This document shows positions 35,787-44,219 of a stretch of 64,000 bases of DNA, one piece after another; position 1 is the stretch's first letter, and each line of letters begins with the position of its first letter. Both the position numbers and the translations under genes were made by a program. The DNA is from Actinomadura macra NBRC 14102 (GTDB taxonomy: Bacteria; Actinomycetota; Actinomycetes; Streptosporangiales; Streptosporangiaceae): positions 186,001-250,000 of the forward strand of contig NZ_BCQT01000017.1 in the NCBI RefSeq assembly GCF_001552215.1, in the 5' to 3' direction. The notes under the pieces were generated by a model. It had not been told where the DNA came from. It ran no database searches and saw only the letters and a list, made by a program, of their open reading frames with translations.

Positions 35787-35825
35787 CCGGGCGGCCTCCC
35801 ATACACGGCATGGGAGGCCGCCCGG
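35787..35825 (+). terminator. Strong hairpin terminator after the amidase gene
   Basis: CCGGGCGGCCTCCCAT (35787-35802) pairs perfectly over 16 bp with ATGGGAGGCCGCCCGG (35810-35825) across a 7-nt loop, 55 bp past the amidase stop. It ends the fmdB-amiS-fmdA unit; there is no T run. Confidence 0.75.
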
Positions 35826-35887
35826 CTCTCGGGGCCTAGGCGGGCTTGCGGGCGACGGCGCCGAACCGGTTCCCCATCCCCGCCGAC

Positions 35888-37129
35888 ATGGGGGATCATG
35901 GCGTGGTGAACCTCAGCGTCTCCTCGTTCGACGATCTGTCCGCACGCATCGCCGCCGCCCGCGCCGAGCACGGCGAGCGCCGCCCGGGGCCCGCCGACGG
36001 CCGCCAGCCGGTGCACACCGTGTACGTGCCGGCCGATCGGTTCTCCCGCTCGACGCCCGCCGACTTCGGGGCCGAGGCCCTGCGGCTGCTGAACACCCAC
36101 ACGCCGGGGGCGGGCTCGTTCGGCGCGGCCTTCGGGCTGGATCCGGAGGTCGCCGGGCTCGTCCGGGAACGGGTCGCGGCGAAGCTGTCGAGCGAGCCGG
36201 TCGAGGACGTGCGGATCGACTTCGAGGACGGCTACGGCGTCCGCCCCGACGAGGAGGAGGACGCGCACATCGCCCAGGTCGTCGAGGCCGTCGCCGCCGC
36301 CTACCAGGTCAAGGGTCTCCCCCACTACTGGGGGCTGCGGGTCAAGTCGTTCGCCGACGGCGACCACGACCGCGCGATGCGCACCCTCGACGGGTTCCTC
36401 ACCGCGCTGCGCGACCGGCTCGGGCGGCTGCCCGGCGGGTTCACCATCACCTTCCCCAAGGTGGTCACGGCCGGGCAGGTCGCGCTGTTCACCGAGTACC
36501 TGGAGCGGCTGGAGACCGCGCTCGGGCTACCGTCCGGCATCCTGCGGTTCGAGATCCAGGTGGAGACCCCCGAGGCGGTCATCGACGAGGAGGGCCGGGC
36601 CACGTTGCCCTCGATCCTGTCCGCCGCCGCGGGCCGGCTCACCGCCGCGCACTTCGGCGTGTTCGACTACACCGCCGCGCTCGGGCTGCCCCCGGAGGAG
36701 CAGCGTCTCGACCACCCGGCCTGCGACTTCGCCCGGCACGTCATGCAGGTCGCGCTCGCCGGCACCGGCGTCCGGCTGTCCGACGGCTCGACGAACGTGA
36801 TCCCCCGCAACGACGGGCCCGACGAGGTCAACGCGGCCTGGTCGGTACACGCCGCGCACGTCCGGCACTCGCTGCGGCACGGCTACTACCAGGGCTGGGA
36901 CCTGCATCCCGCGCACCTGCCGAGCCGGTACGCGGCCGTCTACGCGTTCCACCTGACCGGTGTCGACGACGTCATCGGCCGCGTCCGGGCCTGGTACGAG
37001 CAGGCGGGCGGCGCGGGCGGCGTCCTGGACGAACCGGCGACCGTCAAGGCGCTGGTCGCCCGCCTCCGCCGCGCCGTCGACTGCGGCGCCCTGGACGAGA
37101 GCGTCCTGCCCGCGTCCGCGCCCGGCTGA
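35888..37129 (+). CDS. DUF6986-type HpcH/HpaI aldolase or citrate-lyase-like protein
   Basis: 413 aa from the ATG at 35888; GTG codons a few residues later are alternatives, and a TTG at 35846 is unlikely. The TIM-barrel fold of the CitE/HpcH group shows in VEDVRIDFEDGYGVRPDEEE (metal-binding acidic pair), ILRFEIQVETPEAVIDEEG, and AHFGVFDYTAALGLPPEEQR. Relatives cleave malyl- or citramalyl-CoA-type substrates to glyoxylate or pyruvate. Related actinobacterial proteins occur near allantoin and glyoxylate genes, so a link to the nitrogen genes here is possible. The reaction is unknown. Confidence 0.75.
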   Translation: MGDHGVVNLSVSSFDDLSARIAAARAEHGERRPGPADGRQPVHTVYVPADRFSRSTPADFGAEALRLLNTHTPGAGSFGAAFGLDPEVAGLVRERVAAKLSSEPVEDVRIDFEDGYGVRPDEEEDAHIAQVVEAVAAAYQVKGLPHYWGLRVKSFADGDHDRAMRTLDGFLTALRDRLGRLPGGFTITFPKVVTAGQVALFTEYLERLETALGLPSGILRFEIQVETPEAVIDEEGRATLPSILSAAAGRLTAAHFGVFDYTAALGLPPEEQRLDHPACDFARHVMQVALAGTGVRLSDGSTNVIPRNDGPDEVNAAWSVHAAHVRHSLRHGYYQGWDLHPAHLPSRYAAVYAFHLTGVDDVIGRVRAWYEQAGGAGGVLDEPATVKALVARLRRAVDCGALDESVLPASAPG

Positions 37130-37170
37130 GCACGCCCTTCCGCACCCCGCACGCCGTCCCGGGTTGTCAT

Positions 37171-37210
37171 CTGAGTGTGCGCTCAGTATGATTGAGTGAG
37201 TACTCACTCA
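37171..37210. promoter_or_regulatory. Tandem TetR-type operators before the SnoaL-like gene
   Basis: TGAGTGAGTACTCACTCA (37193-37210) is a perfect 18-bp palindrome. CTGAGTGTGCGCTCAG (37171-37186) is a weaker copy of the same TGAGTG...C(A/G)CTCA pattern 21 bp away. They end 12 bp before the ATG, over the likely promoter. This is the classic look of a TetR operator, but no TetR gene is adjacent. Confidence 0.7.
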
Positions 37211-37222
37211 TTAGGAGGGATC

Positions 37223-37594
37223 ATGTCGACCGAGAACCAGGTGCGTGCGGTGAGCGACCGCTGGGCGGACGCCGAACGGCGGATGGACGGCGGGGACCTG
37301 GCCCGGATCCTCGACGAGGACTTCCGCGGCGTCGGCCCGGTGGGCTTCGTCCTCACGAAAGAGCAGTGGCTCGGCCGCTACGAAGGGGGCCTGACCGTCA
37401 CCGGGTTCGATTGGCGCGACGTCGGGGTGCGCGTCTTCGGAGACACCGCCGTCGCGATCGGCACCCAGGTCCAGGAGGCGACCTTCCAGGGGCACGCGTC
37501 ATCGGGCAGGTTCCGCGTCACGCAGGTGCTCGTCCAGCGTGACGGCGCCTGGCGCATCGCCGGCCTCCACCTCTCACCGCAGCAGGCGCCCTAG
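37223..37594 (+). CDS. SnoaL/NTF2-like (DUF4440) protein
   Basis: 123 aa from the ATG at 37223, which has AGGAGGG just upstream; the frame from 37196 begins inside the operator. It has a cone-shaped alpha+beta NTF2 fold: RAVSDRWADAERRMDGGDLARILDEDFRG, VRVFGDTAVAIGTQVQEATF and RFRVTQVLVQRDGAWRIAGLHLS. Such small proteins are isomerases, dehydratases or ligand carriers; no catalytic set is obvious. Expression is probably repressed by a TetR acting at 37171-37210. It converges on the MocA gene. Confidence 0.85.
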   Translation: MSTENQVRAVSDRWADAERRMDGGDLARILDEDFRGVGPVGFVLTKEQWLGRYEGGLTVTGFDWRDVGVRVFGDTAVAIGTQVQEATFQGHASSGRFRVTQVLVQRDGAWRIAGLHLSPQQAP

Positions 37595-37625
37595 CCCTGC
37601 CCGCCCGCGCCCCCAGGGCGCGGCG

Positions 37626-38216
37626 TCACCGAGAGCGGCGGGTGAGGGCGGCGAGGTCCTCCGGGGTGTCGATGTCGGCCGGGGAGGCCACGTCGTCGCA
37701 CGGCACAGCGGTGACGAGGTCCGGGTGCGCGCGCAGGAACGCCCGCGCCCCCCGGTCCCCCACCGCCGCGTCGGCGACGTCCGCGAAATGCGCCGCCCGC
37801 AGCAGGACGGGATTGCGCGGCGCGCCACCGTAGGTCGCCACCGCGAGCTCGGCGCCCGCCTCGTACGCGGCGATCAACCGCTCGGCCGCCGCCGCGGTGA
37901 CCAGCGGCTGGTCGACGAGCGCGACGACCACGGCGGGACAGCCGGGCGGCAGCGCGGCGAGCCCGGCACGCAGGGACGAGCCCATCCCCTCCCGCCAGCC
38001 CGGGTTGGGCACGACGACCGCGCCGATCACCTCGACCTGCGCGGCCCCGGCCACCACCAGCACCGGGGAGCAGCCGGCGTCCCGCAGCATCCGCACGCCC
38101 CGGTCGACCAGCCGTTCGCCGTCCAGCTCCAGCAGCGCCTTCGGCCGGCCGAACCGGCGGCCCTCTCCCGCCGCGAGGAGCAGACCGGCCGGGGGCTCCG
38201 CACCGTGCAGGCTCAT
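37626..38216 (-). CDS. MocA/MobA-like molybdenum cofactor nucleotidyltransferase
   Basis: 196 aa from the ATG at 38216 (MSLHGAEPPAGLLLAAGEG). The nucleotidyltransferase signature LLLAAGEGRRFGRPKALLEL (about 12-31) and VVALVDQPLVTAAAAERLI are typical of MocA, which joins CMP to molybdopterin for xanthine-dehydrogenase-type enzymes. It is the last of coxD-coxE-xdhC-mocA, a maturation set that fits the CoxLSM hydroxylase at 19-23 kb. A MobA (GMP) role is less likely, because MobA usually stands with other moa/mog genes. Confidence 0.88.
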   Translation of the reverse strand: MSLHGAEPPAGLLLAAGEGRRFGRPKALLELDGERLVDRGVRMLRDAGCSPVLVVAGAAQVEVIGAVVVPNPGWREGMGSSLRAGLAALPPGCPAVVVALVDQPLVTAAAAERLIAAYEAGAELAVATYGGAPRNPVLLRAAHFADVADAAVGDRGARAFLRAHPDLVTAVPCDDVASPADIDTPEDLAALTRRSR

Positions 38217-38260
38217 CGCTGACTCAAACCGTGCAGGGTCATCACGCGAGGGTAACCCCG

Positions 38261-39385
38261 TCACCCCGGGCCGGCGTGGATCCTGCCGGTGGTGTCGGTG
38301 AGCGGTCGCCCCGAGCCGCCCCAGCGGAGCTGGACGAGCTCGGCGGCGATCGACACGGCCGTCTCCTCGGGCGTCCGGGCGCCGAGGTCGAGCCCGATGG
38401 GCGAGCGCAACCGCGCCAGCTCAGCCTCGGTGAGCCCCACCTCGCGGAGCCGGGCCAGCCGGTCGTCGTGGGTGCGGCGCGAGCCCATCGCGCCGACGTA
38501 CCCGGCGCCGGCGCGCAGCGCCACCTCCAGGAGCGGCACGTCGAACTTGGGATCGTGGGTAAGGACGCAGATCGCGGTGCGCCCGTCGATGACGGTGTCG
38601 GGATCCTCCAGGAACTTGTGCGGCCACCTCACCACGACCTCGTCGGCGTCGGGGAACCGCTTGGGGGTGGCGAAGACCGGCCGCGCGTCGCAGACCGTCA
38701 CGTGGTAGCCGAGGAACTTGCCGACCCGCGCGACGGCCGCCGCGAAGTCGATCGCGCCGAACACCAGCAGCCGCGGCGGCGGGGCGAAGGAGTGCACGAA
38801 CACGGCCAGCTCGTCCAGCCGCCGTTCCCCCTCGCGCCCGTAATGCCGCTGTCCGGTGAGTCCCTGCGCCAGCATGCCGCGGGCGTCGTCGTCGACGGCG
38901 GCGTCCAGGCGGGCGGCGTGCGGGGCGCCGGGCGCGAGCGTCCCGGACGCGCGGTCCTCCCACACCACCCGCCGCGCGCCGATCCGGCCGGGGCCGGAGA
39001 CGACGGTCGCGACCGCGACGGGCTCGCGCGCCCCGATCGAGGCGGCCACCGCCGGGAACTCGGGGAACGTCGCGGGCCCGACCGGCTCCACCAGCACGTC
39101 GAGGATGCCGCCGCAGGTCAGCCCGACCGCGAACGCGTCGTCGTCGCTGACCCCGTAGCGCTGGACGACCGGCTCGCCGCCCTCCAGCACCGACCGCGCC
39201 AGCTCGTACACCGCGCCCTCGACGCAGCCGCCGGACACGCTGCCCGCGACCTCCCCGCCCGCCGACACCGCCATCGCGGCGCCCGGCGGGCGCGGCGCGC
39301 TCCGGAAGGTGTTCACCACCGTCGCCAGCCCGAACGTCTCCCCCGCCGCGTACCACCCGGCGATGTCCTCCAGCACGTCACGCAT
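38261..39385 (-). CDS. xdhC: XdhC/CoxF-CoxI family molybdoenzyme maturation protein
   Basis: 374 aa from the ATG at 39385. The N-terminal XdhC domain has GLATVVNTFRSAPRPPGAAM and GSVSGGCVEGAVYELA. The C-terminal Rossmann domain has PPPRLLVFGAIDFAAAVARV, CVLTHDPKFDVPLLEVALR and GYVGAMGSRRTHDDRLARL. XdhC proteins bind the Mo cofactor, help its sulfuration and insert it into XDH-type enzymes. Its start overlaps the coxE stop by 8 bp, so the two are coupled. Confidence 0.93.
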   Translation of the reverse strand: MRDVLEDIAGWYAAGETFGLATVVNTFRSAPRPPGAAMAVSAGGEVAGSVSGGCVEGAVYELARSVLEGGEPVVQRYGVSDDDAFAVGLTCGGILDVLVEPVGPATFPEFPAVAASIGAREPVAVATVVSGPGRIGARRVVWEDRASGTLAPGAPHAARLDAAVDDDARGMLAQGLTGQRHYGREGERRLDELAVFVHSFAPPPRLLVFGAIDFAAAVARVGKFLGYHVTVCDARPVFATPKRFPDADEVVVRWPHKFLEDPDTVIDGRTAICVLTHDPKFDVPLLEVALRAGAGYVGAMGSRRTHDDRLARLREVGLTEAELARLRSPIGLDLGARTPEETAVSIAAELVQLRWGGSGRPLTDTTGRIHAGPG

Positions 39386-40490
39386 GCGCGTTTCCCCTTC
39401 CGGCGCCCGCCACCAGGCGGGCGAGGTCCTCCAAGGCGGCGAGGCTGTGCCCGGACGTGAAGTCGTCGACGTGCGGGAGGGCCGCCGCCATGCCCGCCGC
39501 CAGCGGCTCGTATCCGGGCCGCGCCTTGTGCGGGTTGGCCCACACCACCCGGTGCGCGAGCCTGCCCAGCCGCGCCATCTGCGCACCGAGCAGCCCCGCG
39601 TCGCCGCGCTCCCAGCCGTCCGAGGCGATCACGACGACGGCGCCGCGGGCCAGCCCGCGCTGCCCGAACCGGTCGAGGAACTCCTTCAGCTCCTCACCGA
39701 GGCGGGTGCCGCCGCTCCAGTCCGGGATGGCCGCCGACGCCGCCGCCATCGCCGCGTCCGGGTCGCGGTGCCGCAGTTCGCGGGTGAGCCGGGTCAGCCG
39801 CGTCCCCGCGCTGAACACCTCCACGGCCCGCCCGCCGGAGCGGGCGGCGGCGTGCGCGAACCGCAGCAGGGCGTCGGCGTAGGGGCCCATCGACCCGCTG
39901 ACGTCCACGATCAGGACGACGCGGCGGGGACGGCTGCGGTGCGCGCGGTGCCGCAGCAGCGCGGTCTCGCCGCCGCGCCGCAGCGTCTCCCGGACGGTCC
40001 GGCCCGGGTCGAGCCGCCCAGCGGGCGCCGGCGCGAACCGGCGGGACCTGCGGCGCTCGGCGCCCGCGTCCAGCAGCGCGATCAACCGGGCGACCTCGGC
40101 GCGCTCGGCGGCGGTCAGCCGCGCCACGTCGCGGTCGCGGAGCACCTCGGTGGCGCTGGCCGCGGCCGCCCGCGGCTCGCCGGGCTCGGCGGGCCCCTCG
40201 GCCCGCGGTTCGAGCAGCGCCGTCCGGCGCGCCACGACGGTCGCCGGCCGGCGTCCCGGACGGGTCGTCGCGCCGGAGAAGTACGCGGCGAAGCAGCGGT
40301 CGTAGCGGGCGAGATCGCCGGGGTCGGCGCACAGTGTCAGCCGCCCCGCCCAGTACACCGCCGACGGATCCAGGACATCGAGGTGGTCGAGCGCCACGAG
40401 CATCGCCTGGACGCGCTCGGGACCGGCGGCGCCGCCCGCCGCCCGTACCGTCCGGGCGAAGCCCACCATCGTCTCGGTGACGTCCCGCAC
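39378..40490 (-). CDS. coxE: CoxE-like VWA domain protein
   Basis: 370 aa. A basic N-terminal half (RRTALLEPRAEGPAEPGE, RRSRRFAPAPAGRLDPGRTV) precedes a von Willebrand factor A domain with the MIDAS motif VDVSGSMGPYADAL and later VVVIASDGWERGD. In Oligotropha CoxE acts with the AAA+ protein CoxD to mature the active site of CO dehydrogenase. Here the pair is kept although the partner hydroxylase is form II. It sits 3 bp after the coxD stop. Confidence 0.93.
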   Translation of the reverse strand: MRDVTETMVGFARTVRAAGGAAGPERVQAMLVALDHLDVLDPSAVYWAGRLTLCADPGDLARYDRCFAAYFSGATTRPGRRPATVVARRTALLEPRAEGPAEPGEPRAAAASATEVLRDRDVARLTAAERAEVARLIALLDAGAERRRSRRFAPAPAGRLDPGRTVRETLRRGGETALLRHRAHRSRPRRVVLIVDVSGSMGPYADALLRFAHAAARSGGRAVEVFSAGTRLTRLTRELRHRDPDAAMAAASAAIPDWSGGTRLGEELKEFLDRFGQRGLARGAVVVIASDGWERGDAGLLGAQMARLGRLAHRVVWANPHKARPGYEPLAAGMAAALPHVDDFTSGHSLAALEDLARLVAGAGRGNAHA

Positions 40491-40493
40491 CGC

Positions 40494-41396
40494 TCAACCC
40501 CCGTTGAGCAGCGCGTCGAGCCCGCCGCCGAGCACGTGCTGCTGGTCTTCGCGGTACTTCAGGACGGCGCCGAGCGTGACCGCCGCGGTGCCCGGATCCA
40601 GCTCTCGGGCGCCGAGCGCGACCAGCGCCTCCGTCCAGTCCAGCGTCTCGGCCACACCGGGCGGCTTGAGCAGGTCGCGCTCGCGCAGCCGCTGGGCGGC
40701 GCGGGCGACCTGTCCGGCCAGCCGCCCGGCCGTGCCGGGCAGCCGCCGCCGGATGATCGCCACCTCGCGGTCGAACGACGGGTGCTCCAGCCAGTGGTAC
40801 AGGCAGCGCCGCTTGAGCGCGTCGTGCACCTCACGGGTGCGGTTGGACGTGACGACCACGACGGGTGGTCGCTCCGCACGGATCGTGCCGAGTTCGGGCA
40901 CGGTGATGGTGAAGTCGCTGAGAACTTCGAGGAGGAACGCCTCGAACTCGTCGTCGGCACGGTCCAATTCGTCCACGAGCAGGACGCTCGGGGTGGTCTC
41001 CAGCGCCTGGAGCAGCGGCCTGGCCAGCAGGAACCGCCGGTCGTACAGCTCGCCCTCCAGCCGGGCCACATCGGCGACGCCGGCGGCCTCGGCGGCACGC
41101 AGGTGCAGGAGCTGGCGCGGGAAGTCCCAGTCGTAGAGCGCCTGGGAGGCGTCCAGGCCCTCGTAGCACTGGAGCCGGATCAGCGGAGCGCCGAGCACCA
41201 GCGCGAGGGTCTTGGCCAGCTCGGTCTTGCCGACCCCGGCCTCGCCCTCCAGGAACAGCGGCCGTCCCATGCGCAGCGCGAGGAAGCACGCCGTCGCGAG
41301 CCCGTCGTCGCAGAGGTAGGCGTGCCGGTCCAGCAGGCCCGCCAGCTCGGCGGGCGACGCGACCTCATCCGCCGTCGTCGGCGCGCTCTCTCCCAC
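40494..41396 (-). CDS. coxD: CoxD-like MoxR-type AAA+ ATPase
   Basis: 300 aa from the GTG at 41396; an in-frame ATG at 41441 overlaps a TATGCT -10-like box, which favours the later start. It has Walker A FLEGEAGVGKTELAKTLA, the DASQALYDWDFPRQLLHLR segment specific to CoxD-like MoxR proteins, Walker B SVLLVDELDRADDEFEAFLL and sensor 1 VVVTSNRTREV. It probably remodels the apo-hydroxylase with CoxE for cofactor maturation. It heads the coxD-coxE-xdhC-mocA transcript and is divergent from the sulfite-oxidase-like gene. Confidence 0.92.
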   Translation of the reverse strand: MGESAPTTADEVASPAELAGLLDRHAYLCDDGLATACFLALRMGRPLFLEGEAGVGKTELAKTLALVLGAPLIRLQCYEGLDASQALYDWDFPRQLLHLRAAEAAGVADVARLEGELYDRRFLLARPLLQALETTPSVLLVDELDRADDEFEAFLLEVLSDFTITVPELGTIRAERPPVVVVTSNRTREVHDALKRRCLYHWLEHPSFDREVAIIRRRLPGTAGRLAGQVARAAQRLRERDLLKPPGVAETLDWTEALVALGARELDPGTAAVTLGAVLKYREDQQHVLGGGLDALLNGG

Positions 41397-41503
41397 GCCC
41401 CTCAGGCTACTCAGCCCGACGGTGAACTCGCATGTCAGCATATTTCACCGTTACCCAGTAGGGAATATTGACTTTCATCTCGTCACTCAGCAGCATCGTG
41501 CAC

Positions 41504-42781
41504 ATGCGATTCGGTGACCGGGACGACGGCGACCTGACCGACGAAGCGACCTACGAGCACGTCCGATCCCTGTCGCGGCGGGGGCTGCTGCGCCTGTCCG
41601 CGGGCGCCGGGCTGGGCGCCGCCATCGGCGCGGCCCCCGCCGCACCGATCAAGGCGTCGGCCGCCGCGCCGCTCGCCGCGGCCGCCGGCGGGATCGTCAA
41701 ACCGCTGCCGCCCGAGCTGTTCATCCCGCACGGGACGAACGCCGAGACGCGGTGGGAGGCCATGTCCGGCCAGGGCTACCTCACGCCGGTCGACCGGTTC
41801 TTCGTCCGCAACCACGTCTCGACCCCGCTGATCGACCCGCGCACGTGGCGGCTCAAGCTGTGGGGCACGGGCCTGCGCGGTGCCCCGGCCGAGGACCGCC
41901 CGATCGAGTTCTCCTACGCCGACCTGCTCGGGTTCCGCTCCGAGACCCTCACGGCGTTCATCGAGTGCACGGGCAACGGGCGCGGGTTCTACACCACCCA
42001 GCAGGGCCAGCAGGTGTCCGGCACGCCGTGGCGGCTGGGGGCCGTGGGCGTCGCGCGCTGGCGCGGGGTGAGGCTCTCGGACGTGTTGAGGCGCGCAGGT
42101 CTGACCCGCGGGGCCGTGGACATCCTGCCGCGCGGGCTGGACGCTGACTATGTGGACAAGGGCGAGAACCTCGGCCGCGTCCGGCGCCCCCTCCCGGTCG
42201 CCAAGGCGCTCAAGGACGTCCTGCTGGCGTACGAGATGAACGGCGCGCCGCTCCCGCCCGACCACGGGTTCCCGGTCCGGCTGGTCGTCCCGTCCTGGGT
42301 GGGCATCGCCTCCGTCAAATGGCTCGGCGACATCCAGGTGGCGGACGAGCCGCTCTTCTCCCCGTGGAACACGCGCTTCTACCGGCTCTTCGGCCCCGGC
42401 TACCCGCAGGAGGGCAGCGCGCCGCTCACCCGCATGAACGTCAAGTCCGCGTTCGAGCTCCCCTGGGAGGGAACGCTCCAGGCCGGCCGCCGGCACGTCC
42501 TGCGGGGCCGCTCCTGGTCGGGCGGCGGCCGCGTCTGGCGCACCGAGGTCAGCGTGGACGGCGGCGCGTCCTGGCACCGGGCCCGGCAGCACGACGCCCA
42601 CGCGAGCACGCGCGGTTGGGTGCGCTGGGAGTTCCCGTGGCGCCCGGACAAGCCGGGCGCCCACGAGCTGCTGGCGCGGGCCACCGACGTGACCGGCGCC
42701 TCCCAGCCGTCCACCGCGCCCTACAACACGCTCGGCTACCTGTTCGGCGCCGTCGTCCGGCACCCGGTCACCATCGCTTAA
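41504..42781 (+). CDS. Tat-exported sulfite-oxidase-family molybdoenzyme
   Basis: 425 aa from the ATG at 41504. A twin-arginine signal (SRRGLLRLSAGAGLG, residues 24-38) exports the folded protein. The oxidoreductase molybdopterin domain carries the Mo-ligand cysteine C155 in FIECTGNGR, followed by LPRGLDADYV and PVRLVVPSWVGIASVKWLGDI. The C-terminal Mo-co dimerisation domain spans about 300-425 (VSVDGGASW). No haem domain is fused. It may oxidise sulfite or another S compound outside the membrane. The next gene, 22 bp on, encodes a methanethiol-oxidase-type protein. Confidence 0.9.
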   Translation: MRFGDRDDGDLTDEATYEHVRSLSRRGLLRLSAGAGLGAAIGAAPAAPIKASAAAPLAAAAGGIVKPLPPELFIPHGTNAETRWEAMSGQGYLTPVDRFFVRNHVSTPLIDPRTWRLKLWGTGLRGAPAEDRPIEFSYADLLGFRSETLTAFIECTGNGRGFYTTQQGQQVSGTPWRLGAVGVARWRGVRLSDVLRRAGLTRGAVDILPRGLDADYVDKGENLGRVRRPLPVAKALKDVLLAYEMNGAPLPPDHGFPVRLVVPSWVGIASVKWLGDIQVADEPLFSPWNTRFYRLFGPGYPQEGSAPLTRMNVKSAFELPWEGTLQAGRRHVLRGRSWSGGGRVWRTEVSVDGGASWHRARQHDAHASTRGWVRWEFPWRPDKPGAHELLARATDVTGASQPSTAPYNTLGYLFGAVVRHPVTIA

Positions 42782-42803
42782 CGAGCCGCCCGAAAGGAAC
42801 CTC

Positions 42804-44219
42804 ATGGCACTGTGGAAGCCCGACCCGACGTTCTACGCCTCGCCCCGCGACGCGGTGTCCGCCCCGCCCGAGAAGCTGGCCTATGTCGCCGCGTTCGACC
42901 GGGCCGCCGAGAAGCCGGACGCCATCGCCGTGCTGAACGTCGACCCGGGCTCGGCCGCCTACGGCGACGTCGTCGGATGGACGGAACTGCCCTACCTCGG
43001 CGACGAACTGCACCACTTCGGCTGGAACGCGTGCAGCAGCGCCCTGTGCCCGTACGCGCCGCACCCGCACGTGGAGCGCCGCTACCTGATCGTGCCGGGG
43101 CTGCGCTCGTCGCGGATCTACGTCATCGACACCAAGGACGATCCGACAGCGCCCAAGATCGTCAAGATCCTGGAGCCGGACGAGCTGGCCAAGCGCGCCG
43201 GGTACTCGCGCCCCCACACCGTCCACTGCGGGCCCGAAGGGCTCTACCTCACGGCGCTGGGCGGCGCGAACGGCGAGGACGGGCCGGGCGGCATCGCCCT
43301 GCTCGACCACACCTCCTTCGACGTCCTCGGCCGCTGGGAGGTCGACCGTGGCCCGCAGTACTTCGCCTACGACGCCTGGTGGCACATCGCCCACGACGTG
43401 CTCGTGACGTCGGAGTGGGGCACCCCGTCCATGATCGAGGACGGGGTCGTCGGGGAACTGCTGCTCGGCCGCAAGTACGGGCACGCGCTGCACTTCTGGG
43501 ACCTGCGCAAGCGCCGCCACGTCCAGACGGTGGATCTCGGCGACGAGCACCAGATGGCCCTGGAGCTGCGGCCCGCGCACGACCCCACCAGGCAGTACGG
43601 GTTCGTGGGCGTCGTGGTCAGCGTCGAGGACCTCTCCGCGTCCGTCTGGCTCTGGCACCGCGACGGGGCCGCCTGGGCGGCGAAGAAGGTCATCTCGATC
43701 CCGGCCGAGCCCGCGGACGCCGCGTCCCTGCCGCCGGTCATCGCGCCGTTCGGAGCCGTCCCGCCGCTGGTCACCGACATCGACCTGTCCGTGGACGACC
43801 AGTGGCTGTACGTCTCGTGCTGGGGCACCGGCGAGCTGAAGCGCTACGACGTCAGCGACCCCTTCCACCCCGTCGAGGCGGGCTCGGTGCGCCTCGGCGG
43901 CATCACCGGCCGCGCCGCGCACCCGGCCGCGCCGGACCTGTCCCTCTCGGGCGGCCCGCAGATGGTGGAGGTCAGCCGCGACGGCAAGCGCGTCTACGTC
44001 ACCAACTCCCTGTACGGCGCCTGGGACGATCAGTTCTACCCCGACGGCGTCGGGGCCTGGATGGCCAAACTCGACTCCTCCCTGGACGACCCCAGCCCTA
44101 GCGGGTTCACCCTGGACGAGCGGTTCTTCCCGCATGGCGACGCGTTCCGGGGCCGCCGTCCGCACCAGACGCGCCTCCAGGGCGGCGACGCGTCCTCCGA
44201 CTCCTACTGCTATCCGTGA
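42804..44219 (+). CDS. Selenium-binding protein 56 family (methanethiol oxidase-like)
   Basis: 471 aa, full-length SBP56/MtoX family, a seven-bladed propeller. Typical segments are LHHFGWNACSSALCPYAP near 70-87, SRIYVIDTKDDPTAPKIVKI, SRPHTVHCGPEGLYLTALGG and SLSGGPQMVEVSRDGKRVYV. The family includes a copper-dependent methanethiol oxidase that yields formaldehyde, H2S and H2O2. No signal peptide is seen, so it is probably cytoplasmic, unlike the exported enzyme before it. The stop overlaps the next gene (GTGA). Confidence 0.93.
   Translation: MALWKPDPTFYASPRDAVSAPPEKLAYVAAFDRAAEKPDAIAVLNVDPGSAAYGDVVGWTELPYLGDELHHFGWNACSSALCPYAPHPHVERRYLIVPGLRSSRIYVIDTKDDPTAPKIVKILEPDELAKRAGYSRPHTVHCGPEGLYLTALGGANGEDGPGGIALLDHTSFDVLGRWEVDRGPQYFAYDAWWHIAHDVLVTSEWGTPSMIEDGVVGELLLGRKYGHALHFWDLRKRRHVQTVDLGDEHQMALELRPAHDPTRQYGFVGVVVSVEDLSASVWLWHRDGAAWAAKKVISIPAEPADAASLPPVIAPFGAVPPLVTDIDLSVDDQWLYVSCWGTGELKRYDVSDPFHPVEAGSVRLGGITGRAAHPAAPDLSLSGGPQMVEVSRDGKRVYVTNSLYGAWDDQFYPDGVGAWMAKLDSSLDDPSPSGFTLDERFFPHGDAFRGRRPHQTRLQGGDASSDSYCYP

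Noticed and set aside
37192..37542. Frame starting inside the palindromic operator (MSEYSLIRRDHV...)
   Set aside because: It overlaps the SnoaL-like gene in another frame, has no ribosome-binding site and is arginine-rich noise.
17000..42000. The nitrogen/molybdoenzyme region as a recently transferred island
   Set aside because: Base composition and codon use look like the flanks by eye, and there is no tRNA, integrase or flanking repeat. A codon-usage calculation would be needed to reopen this.
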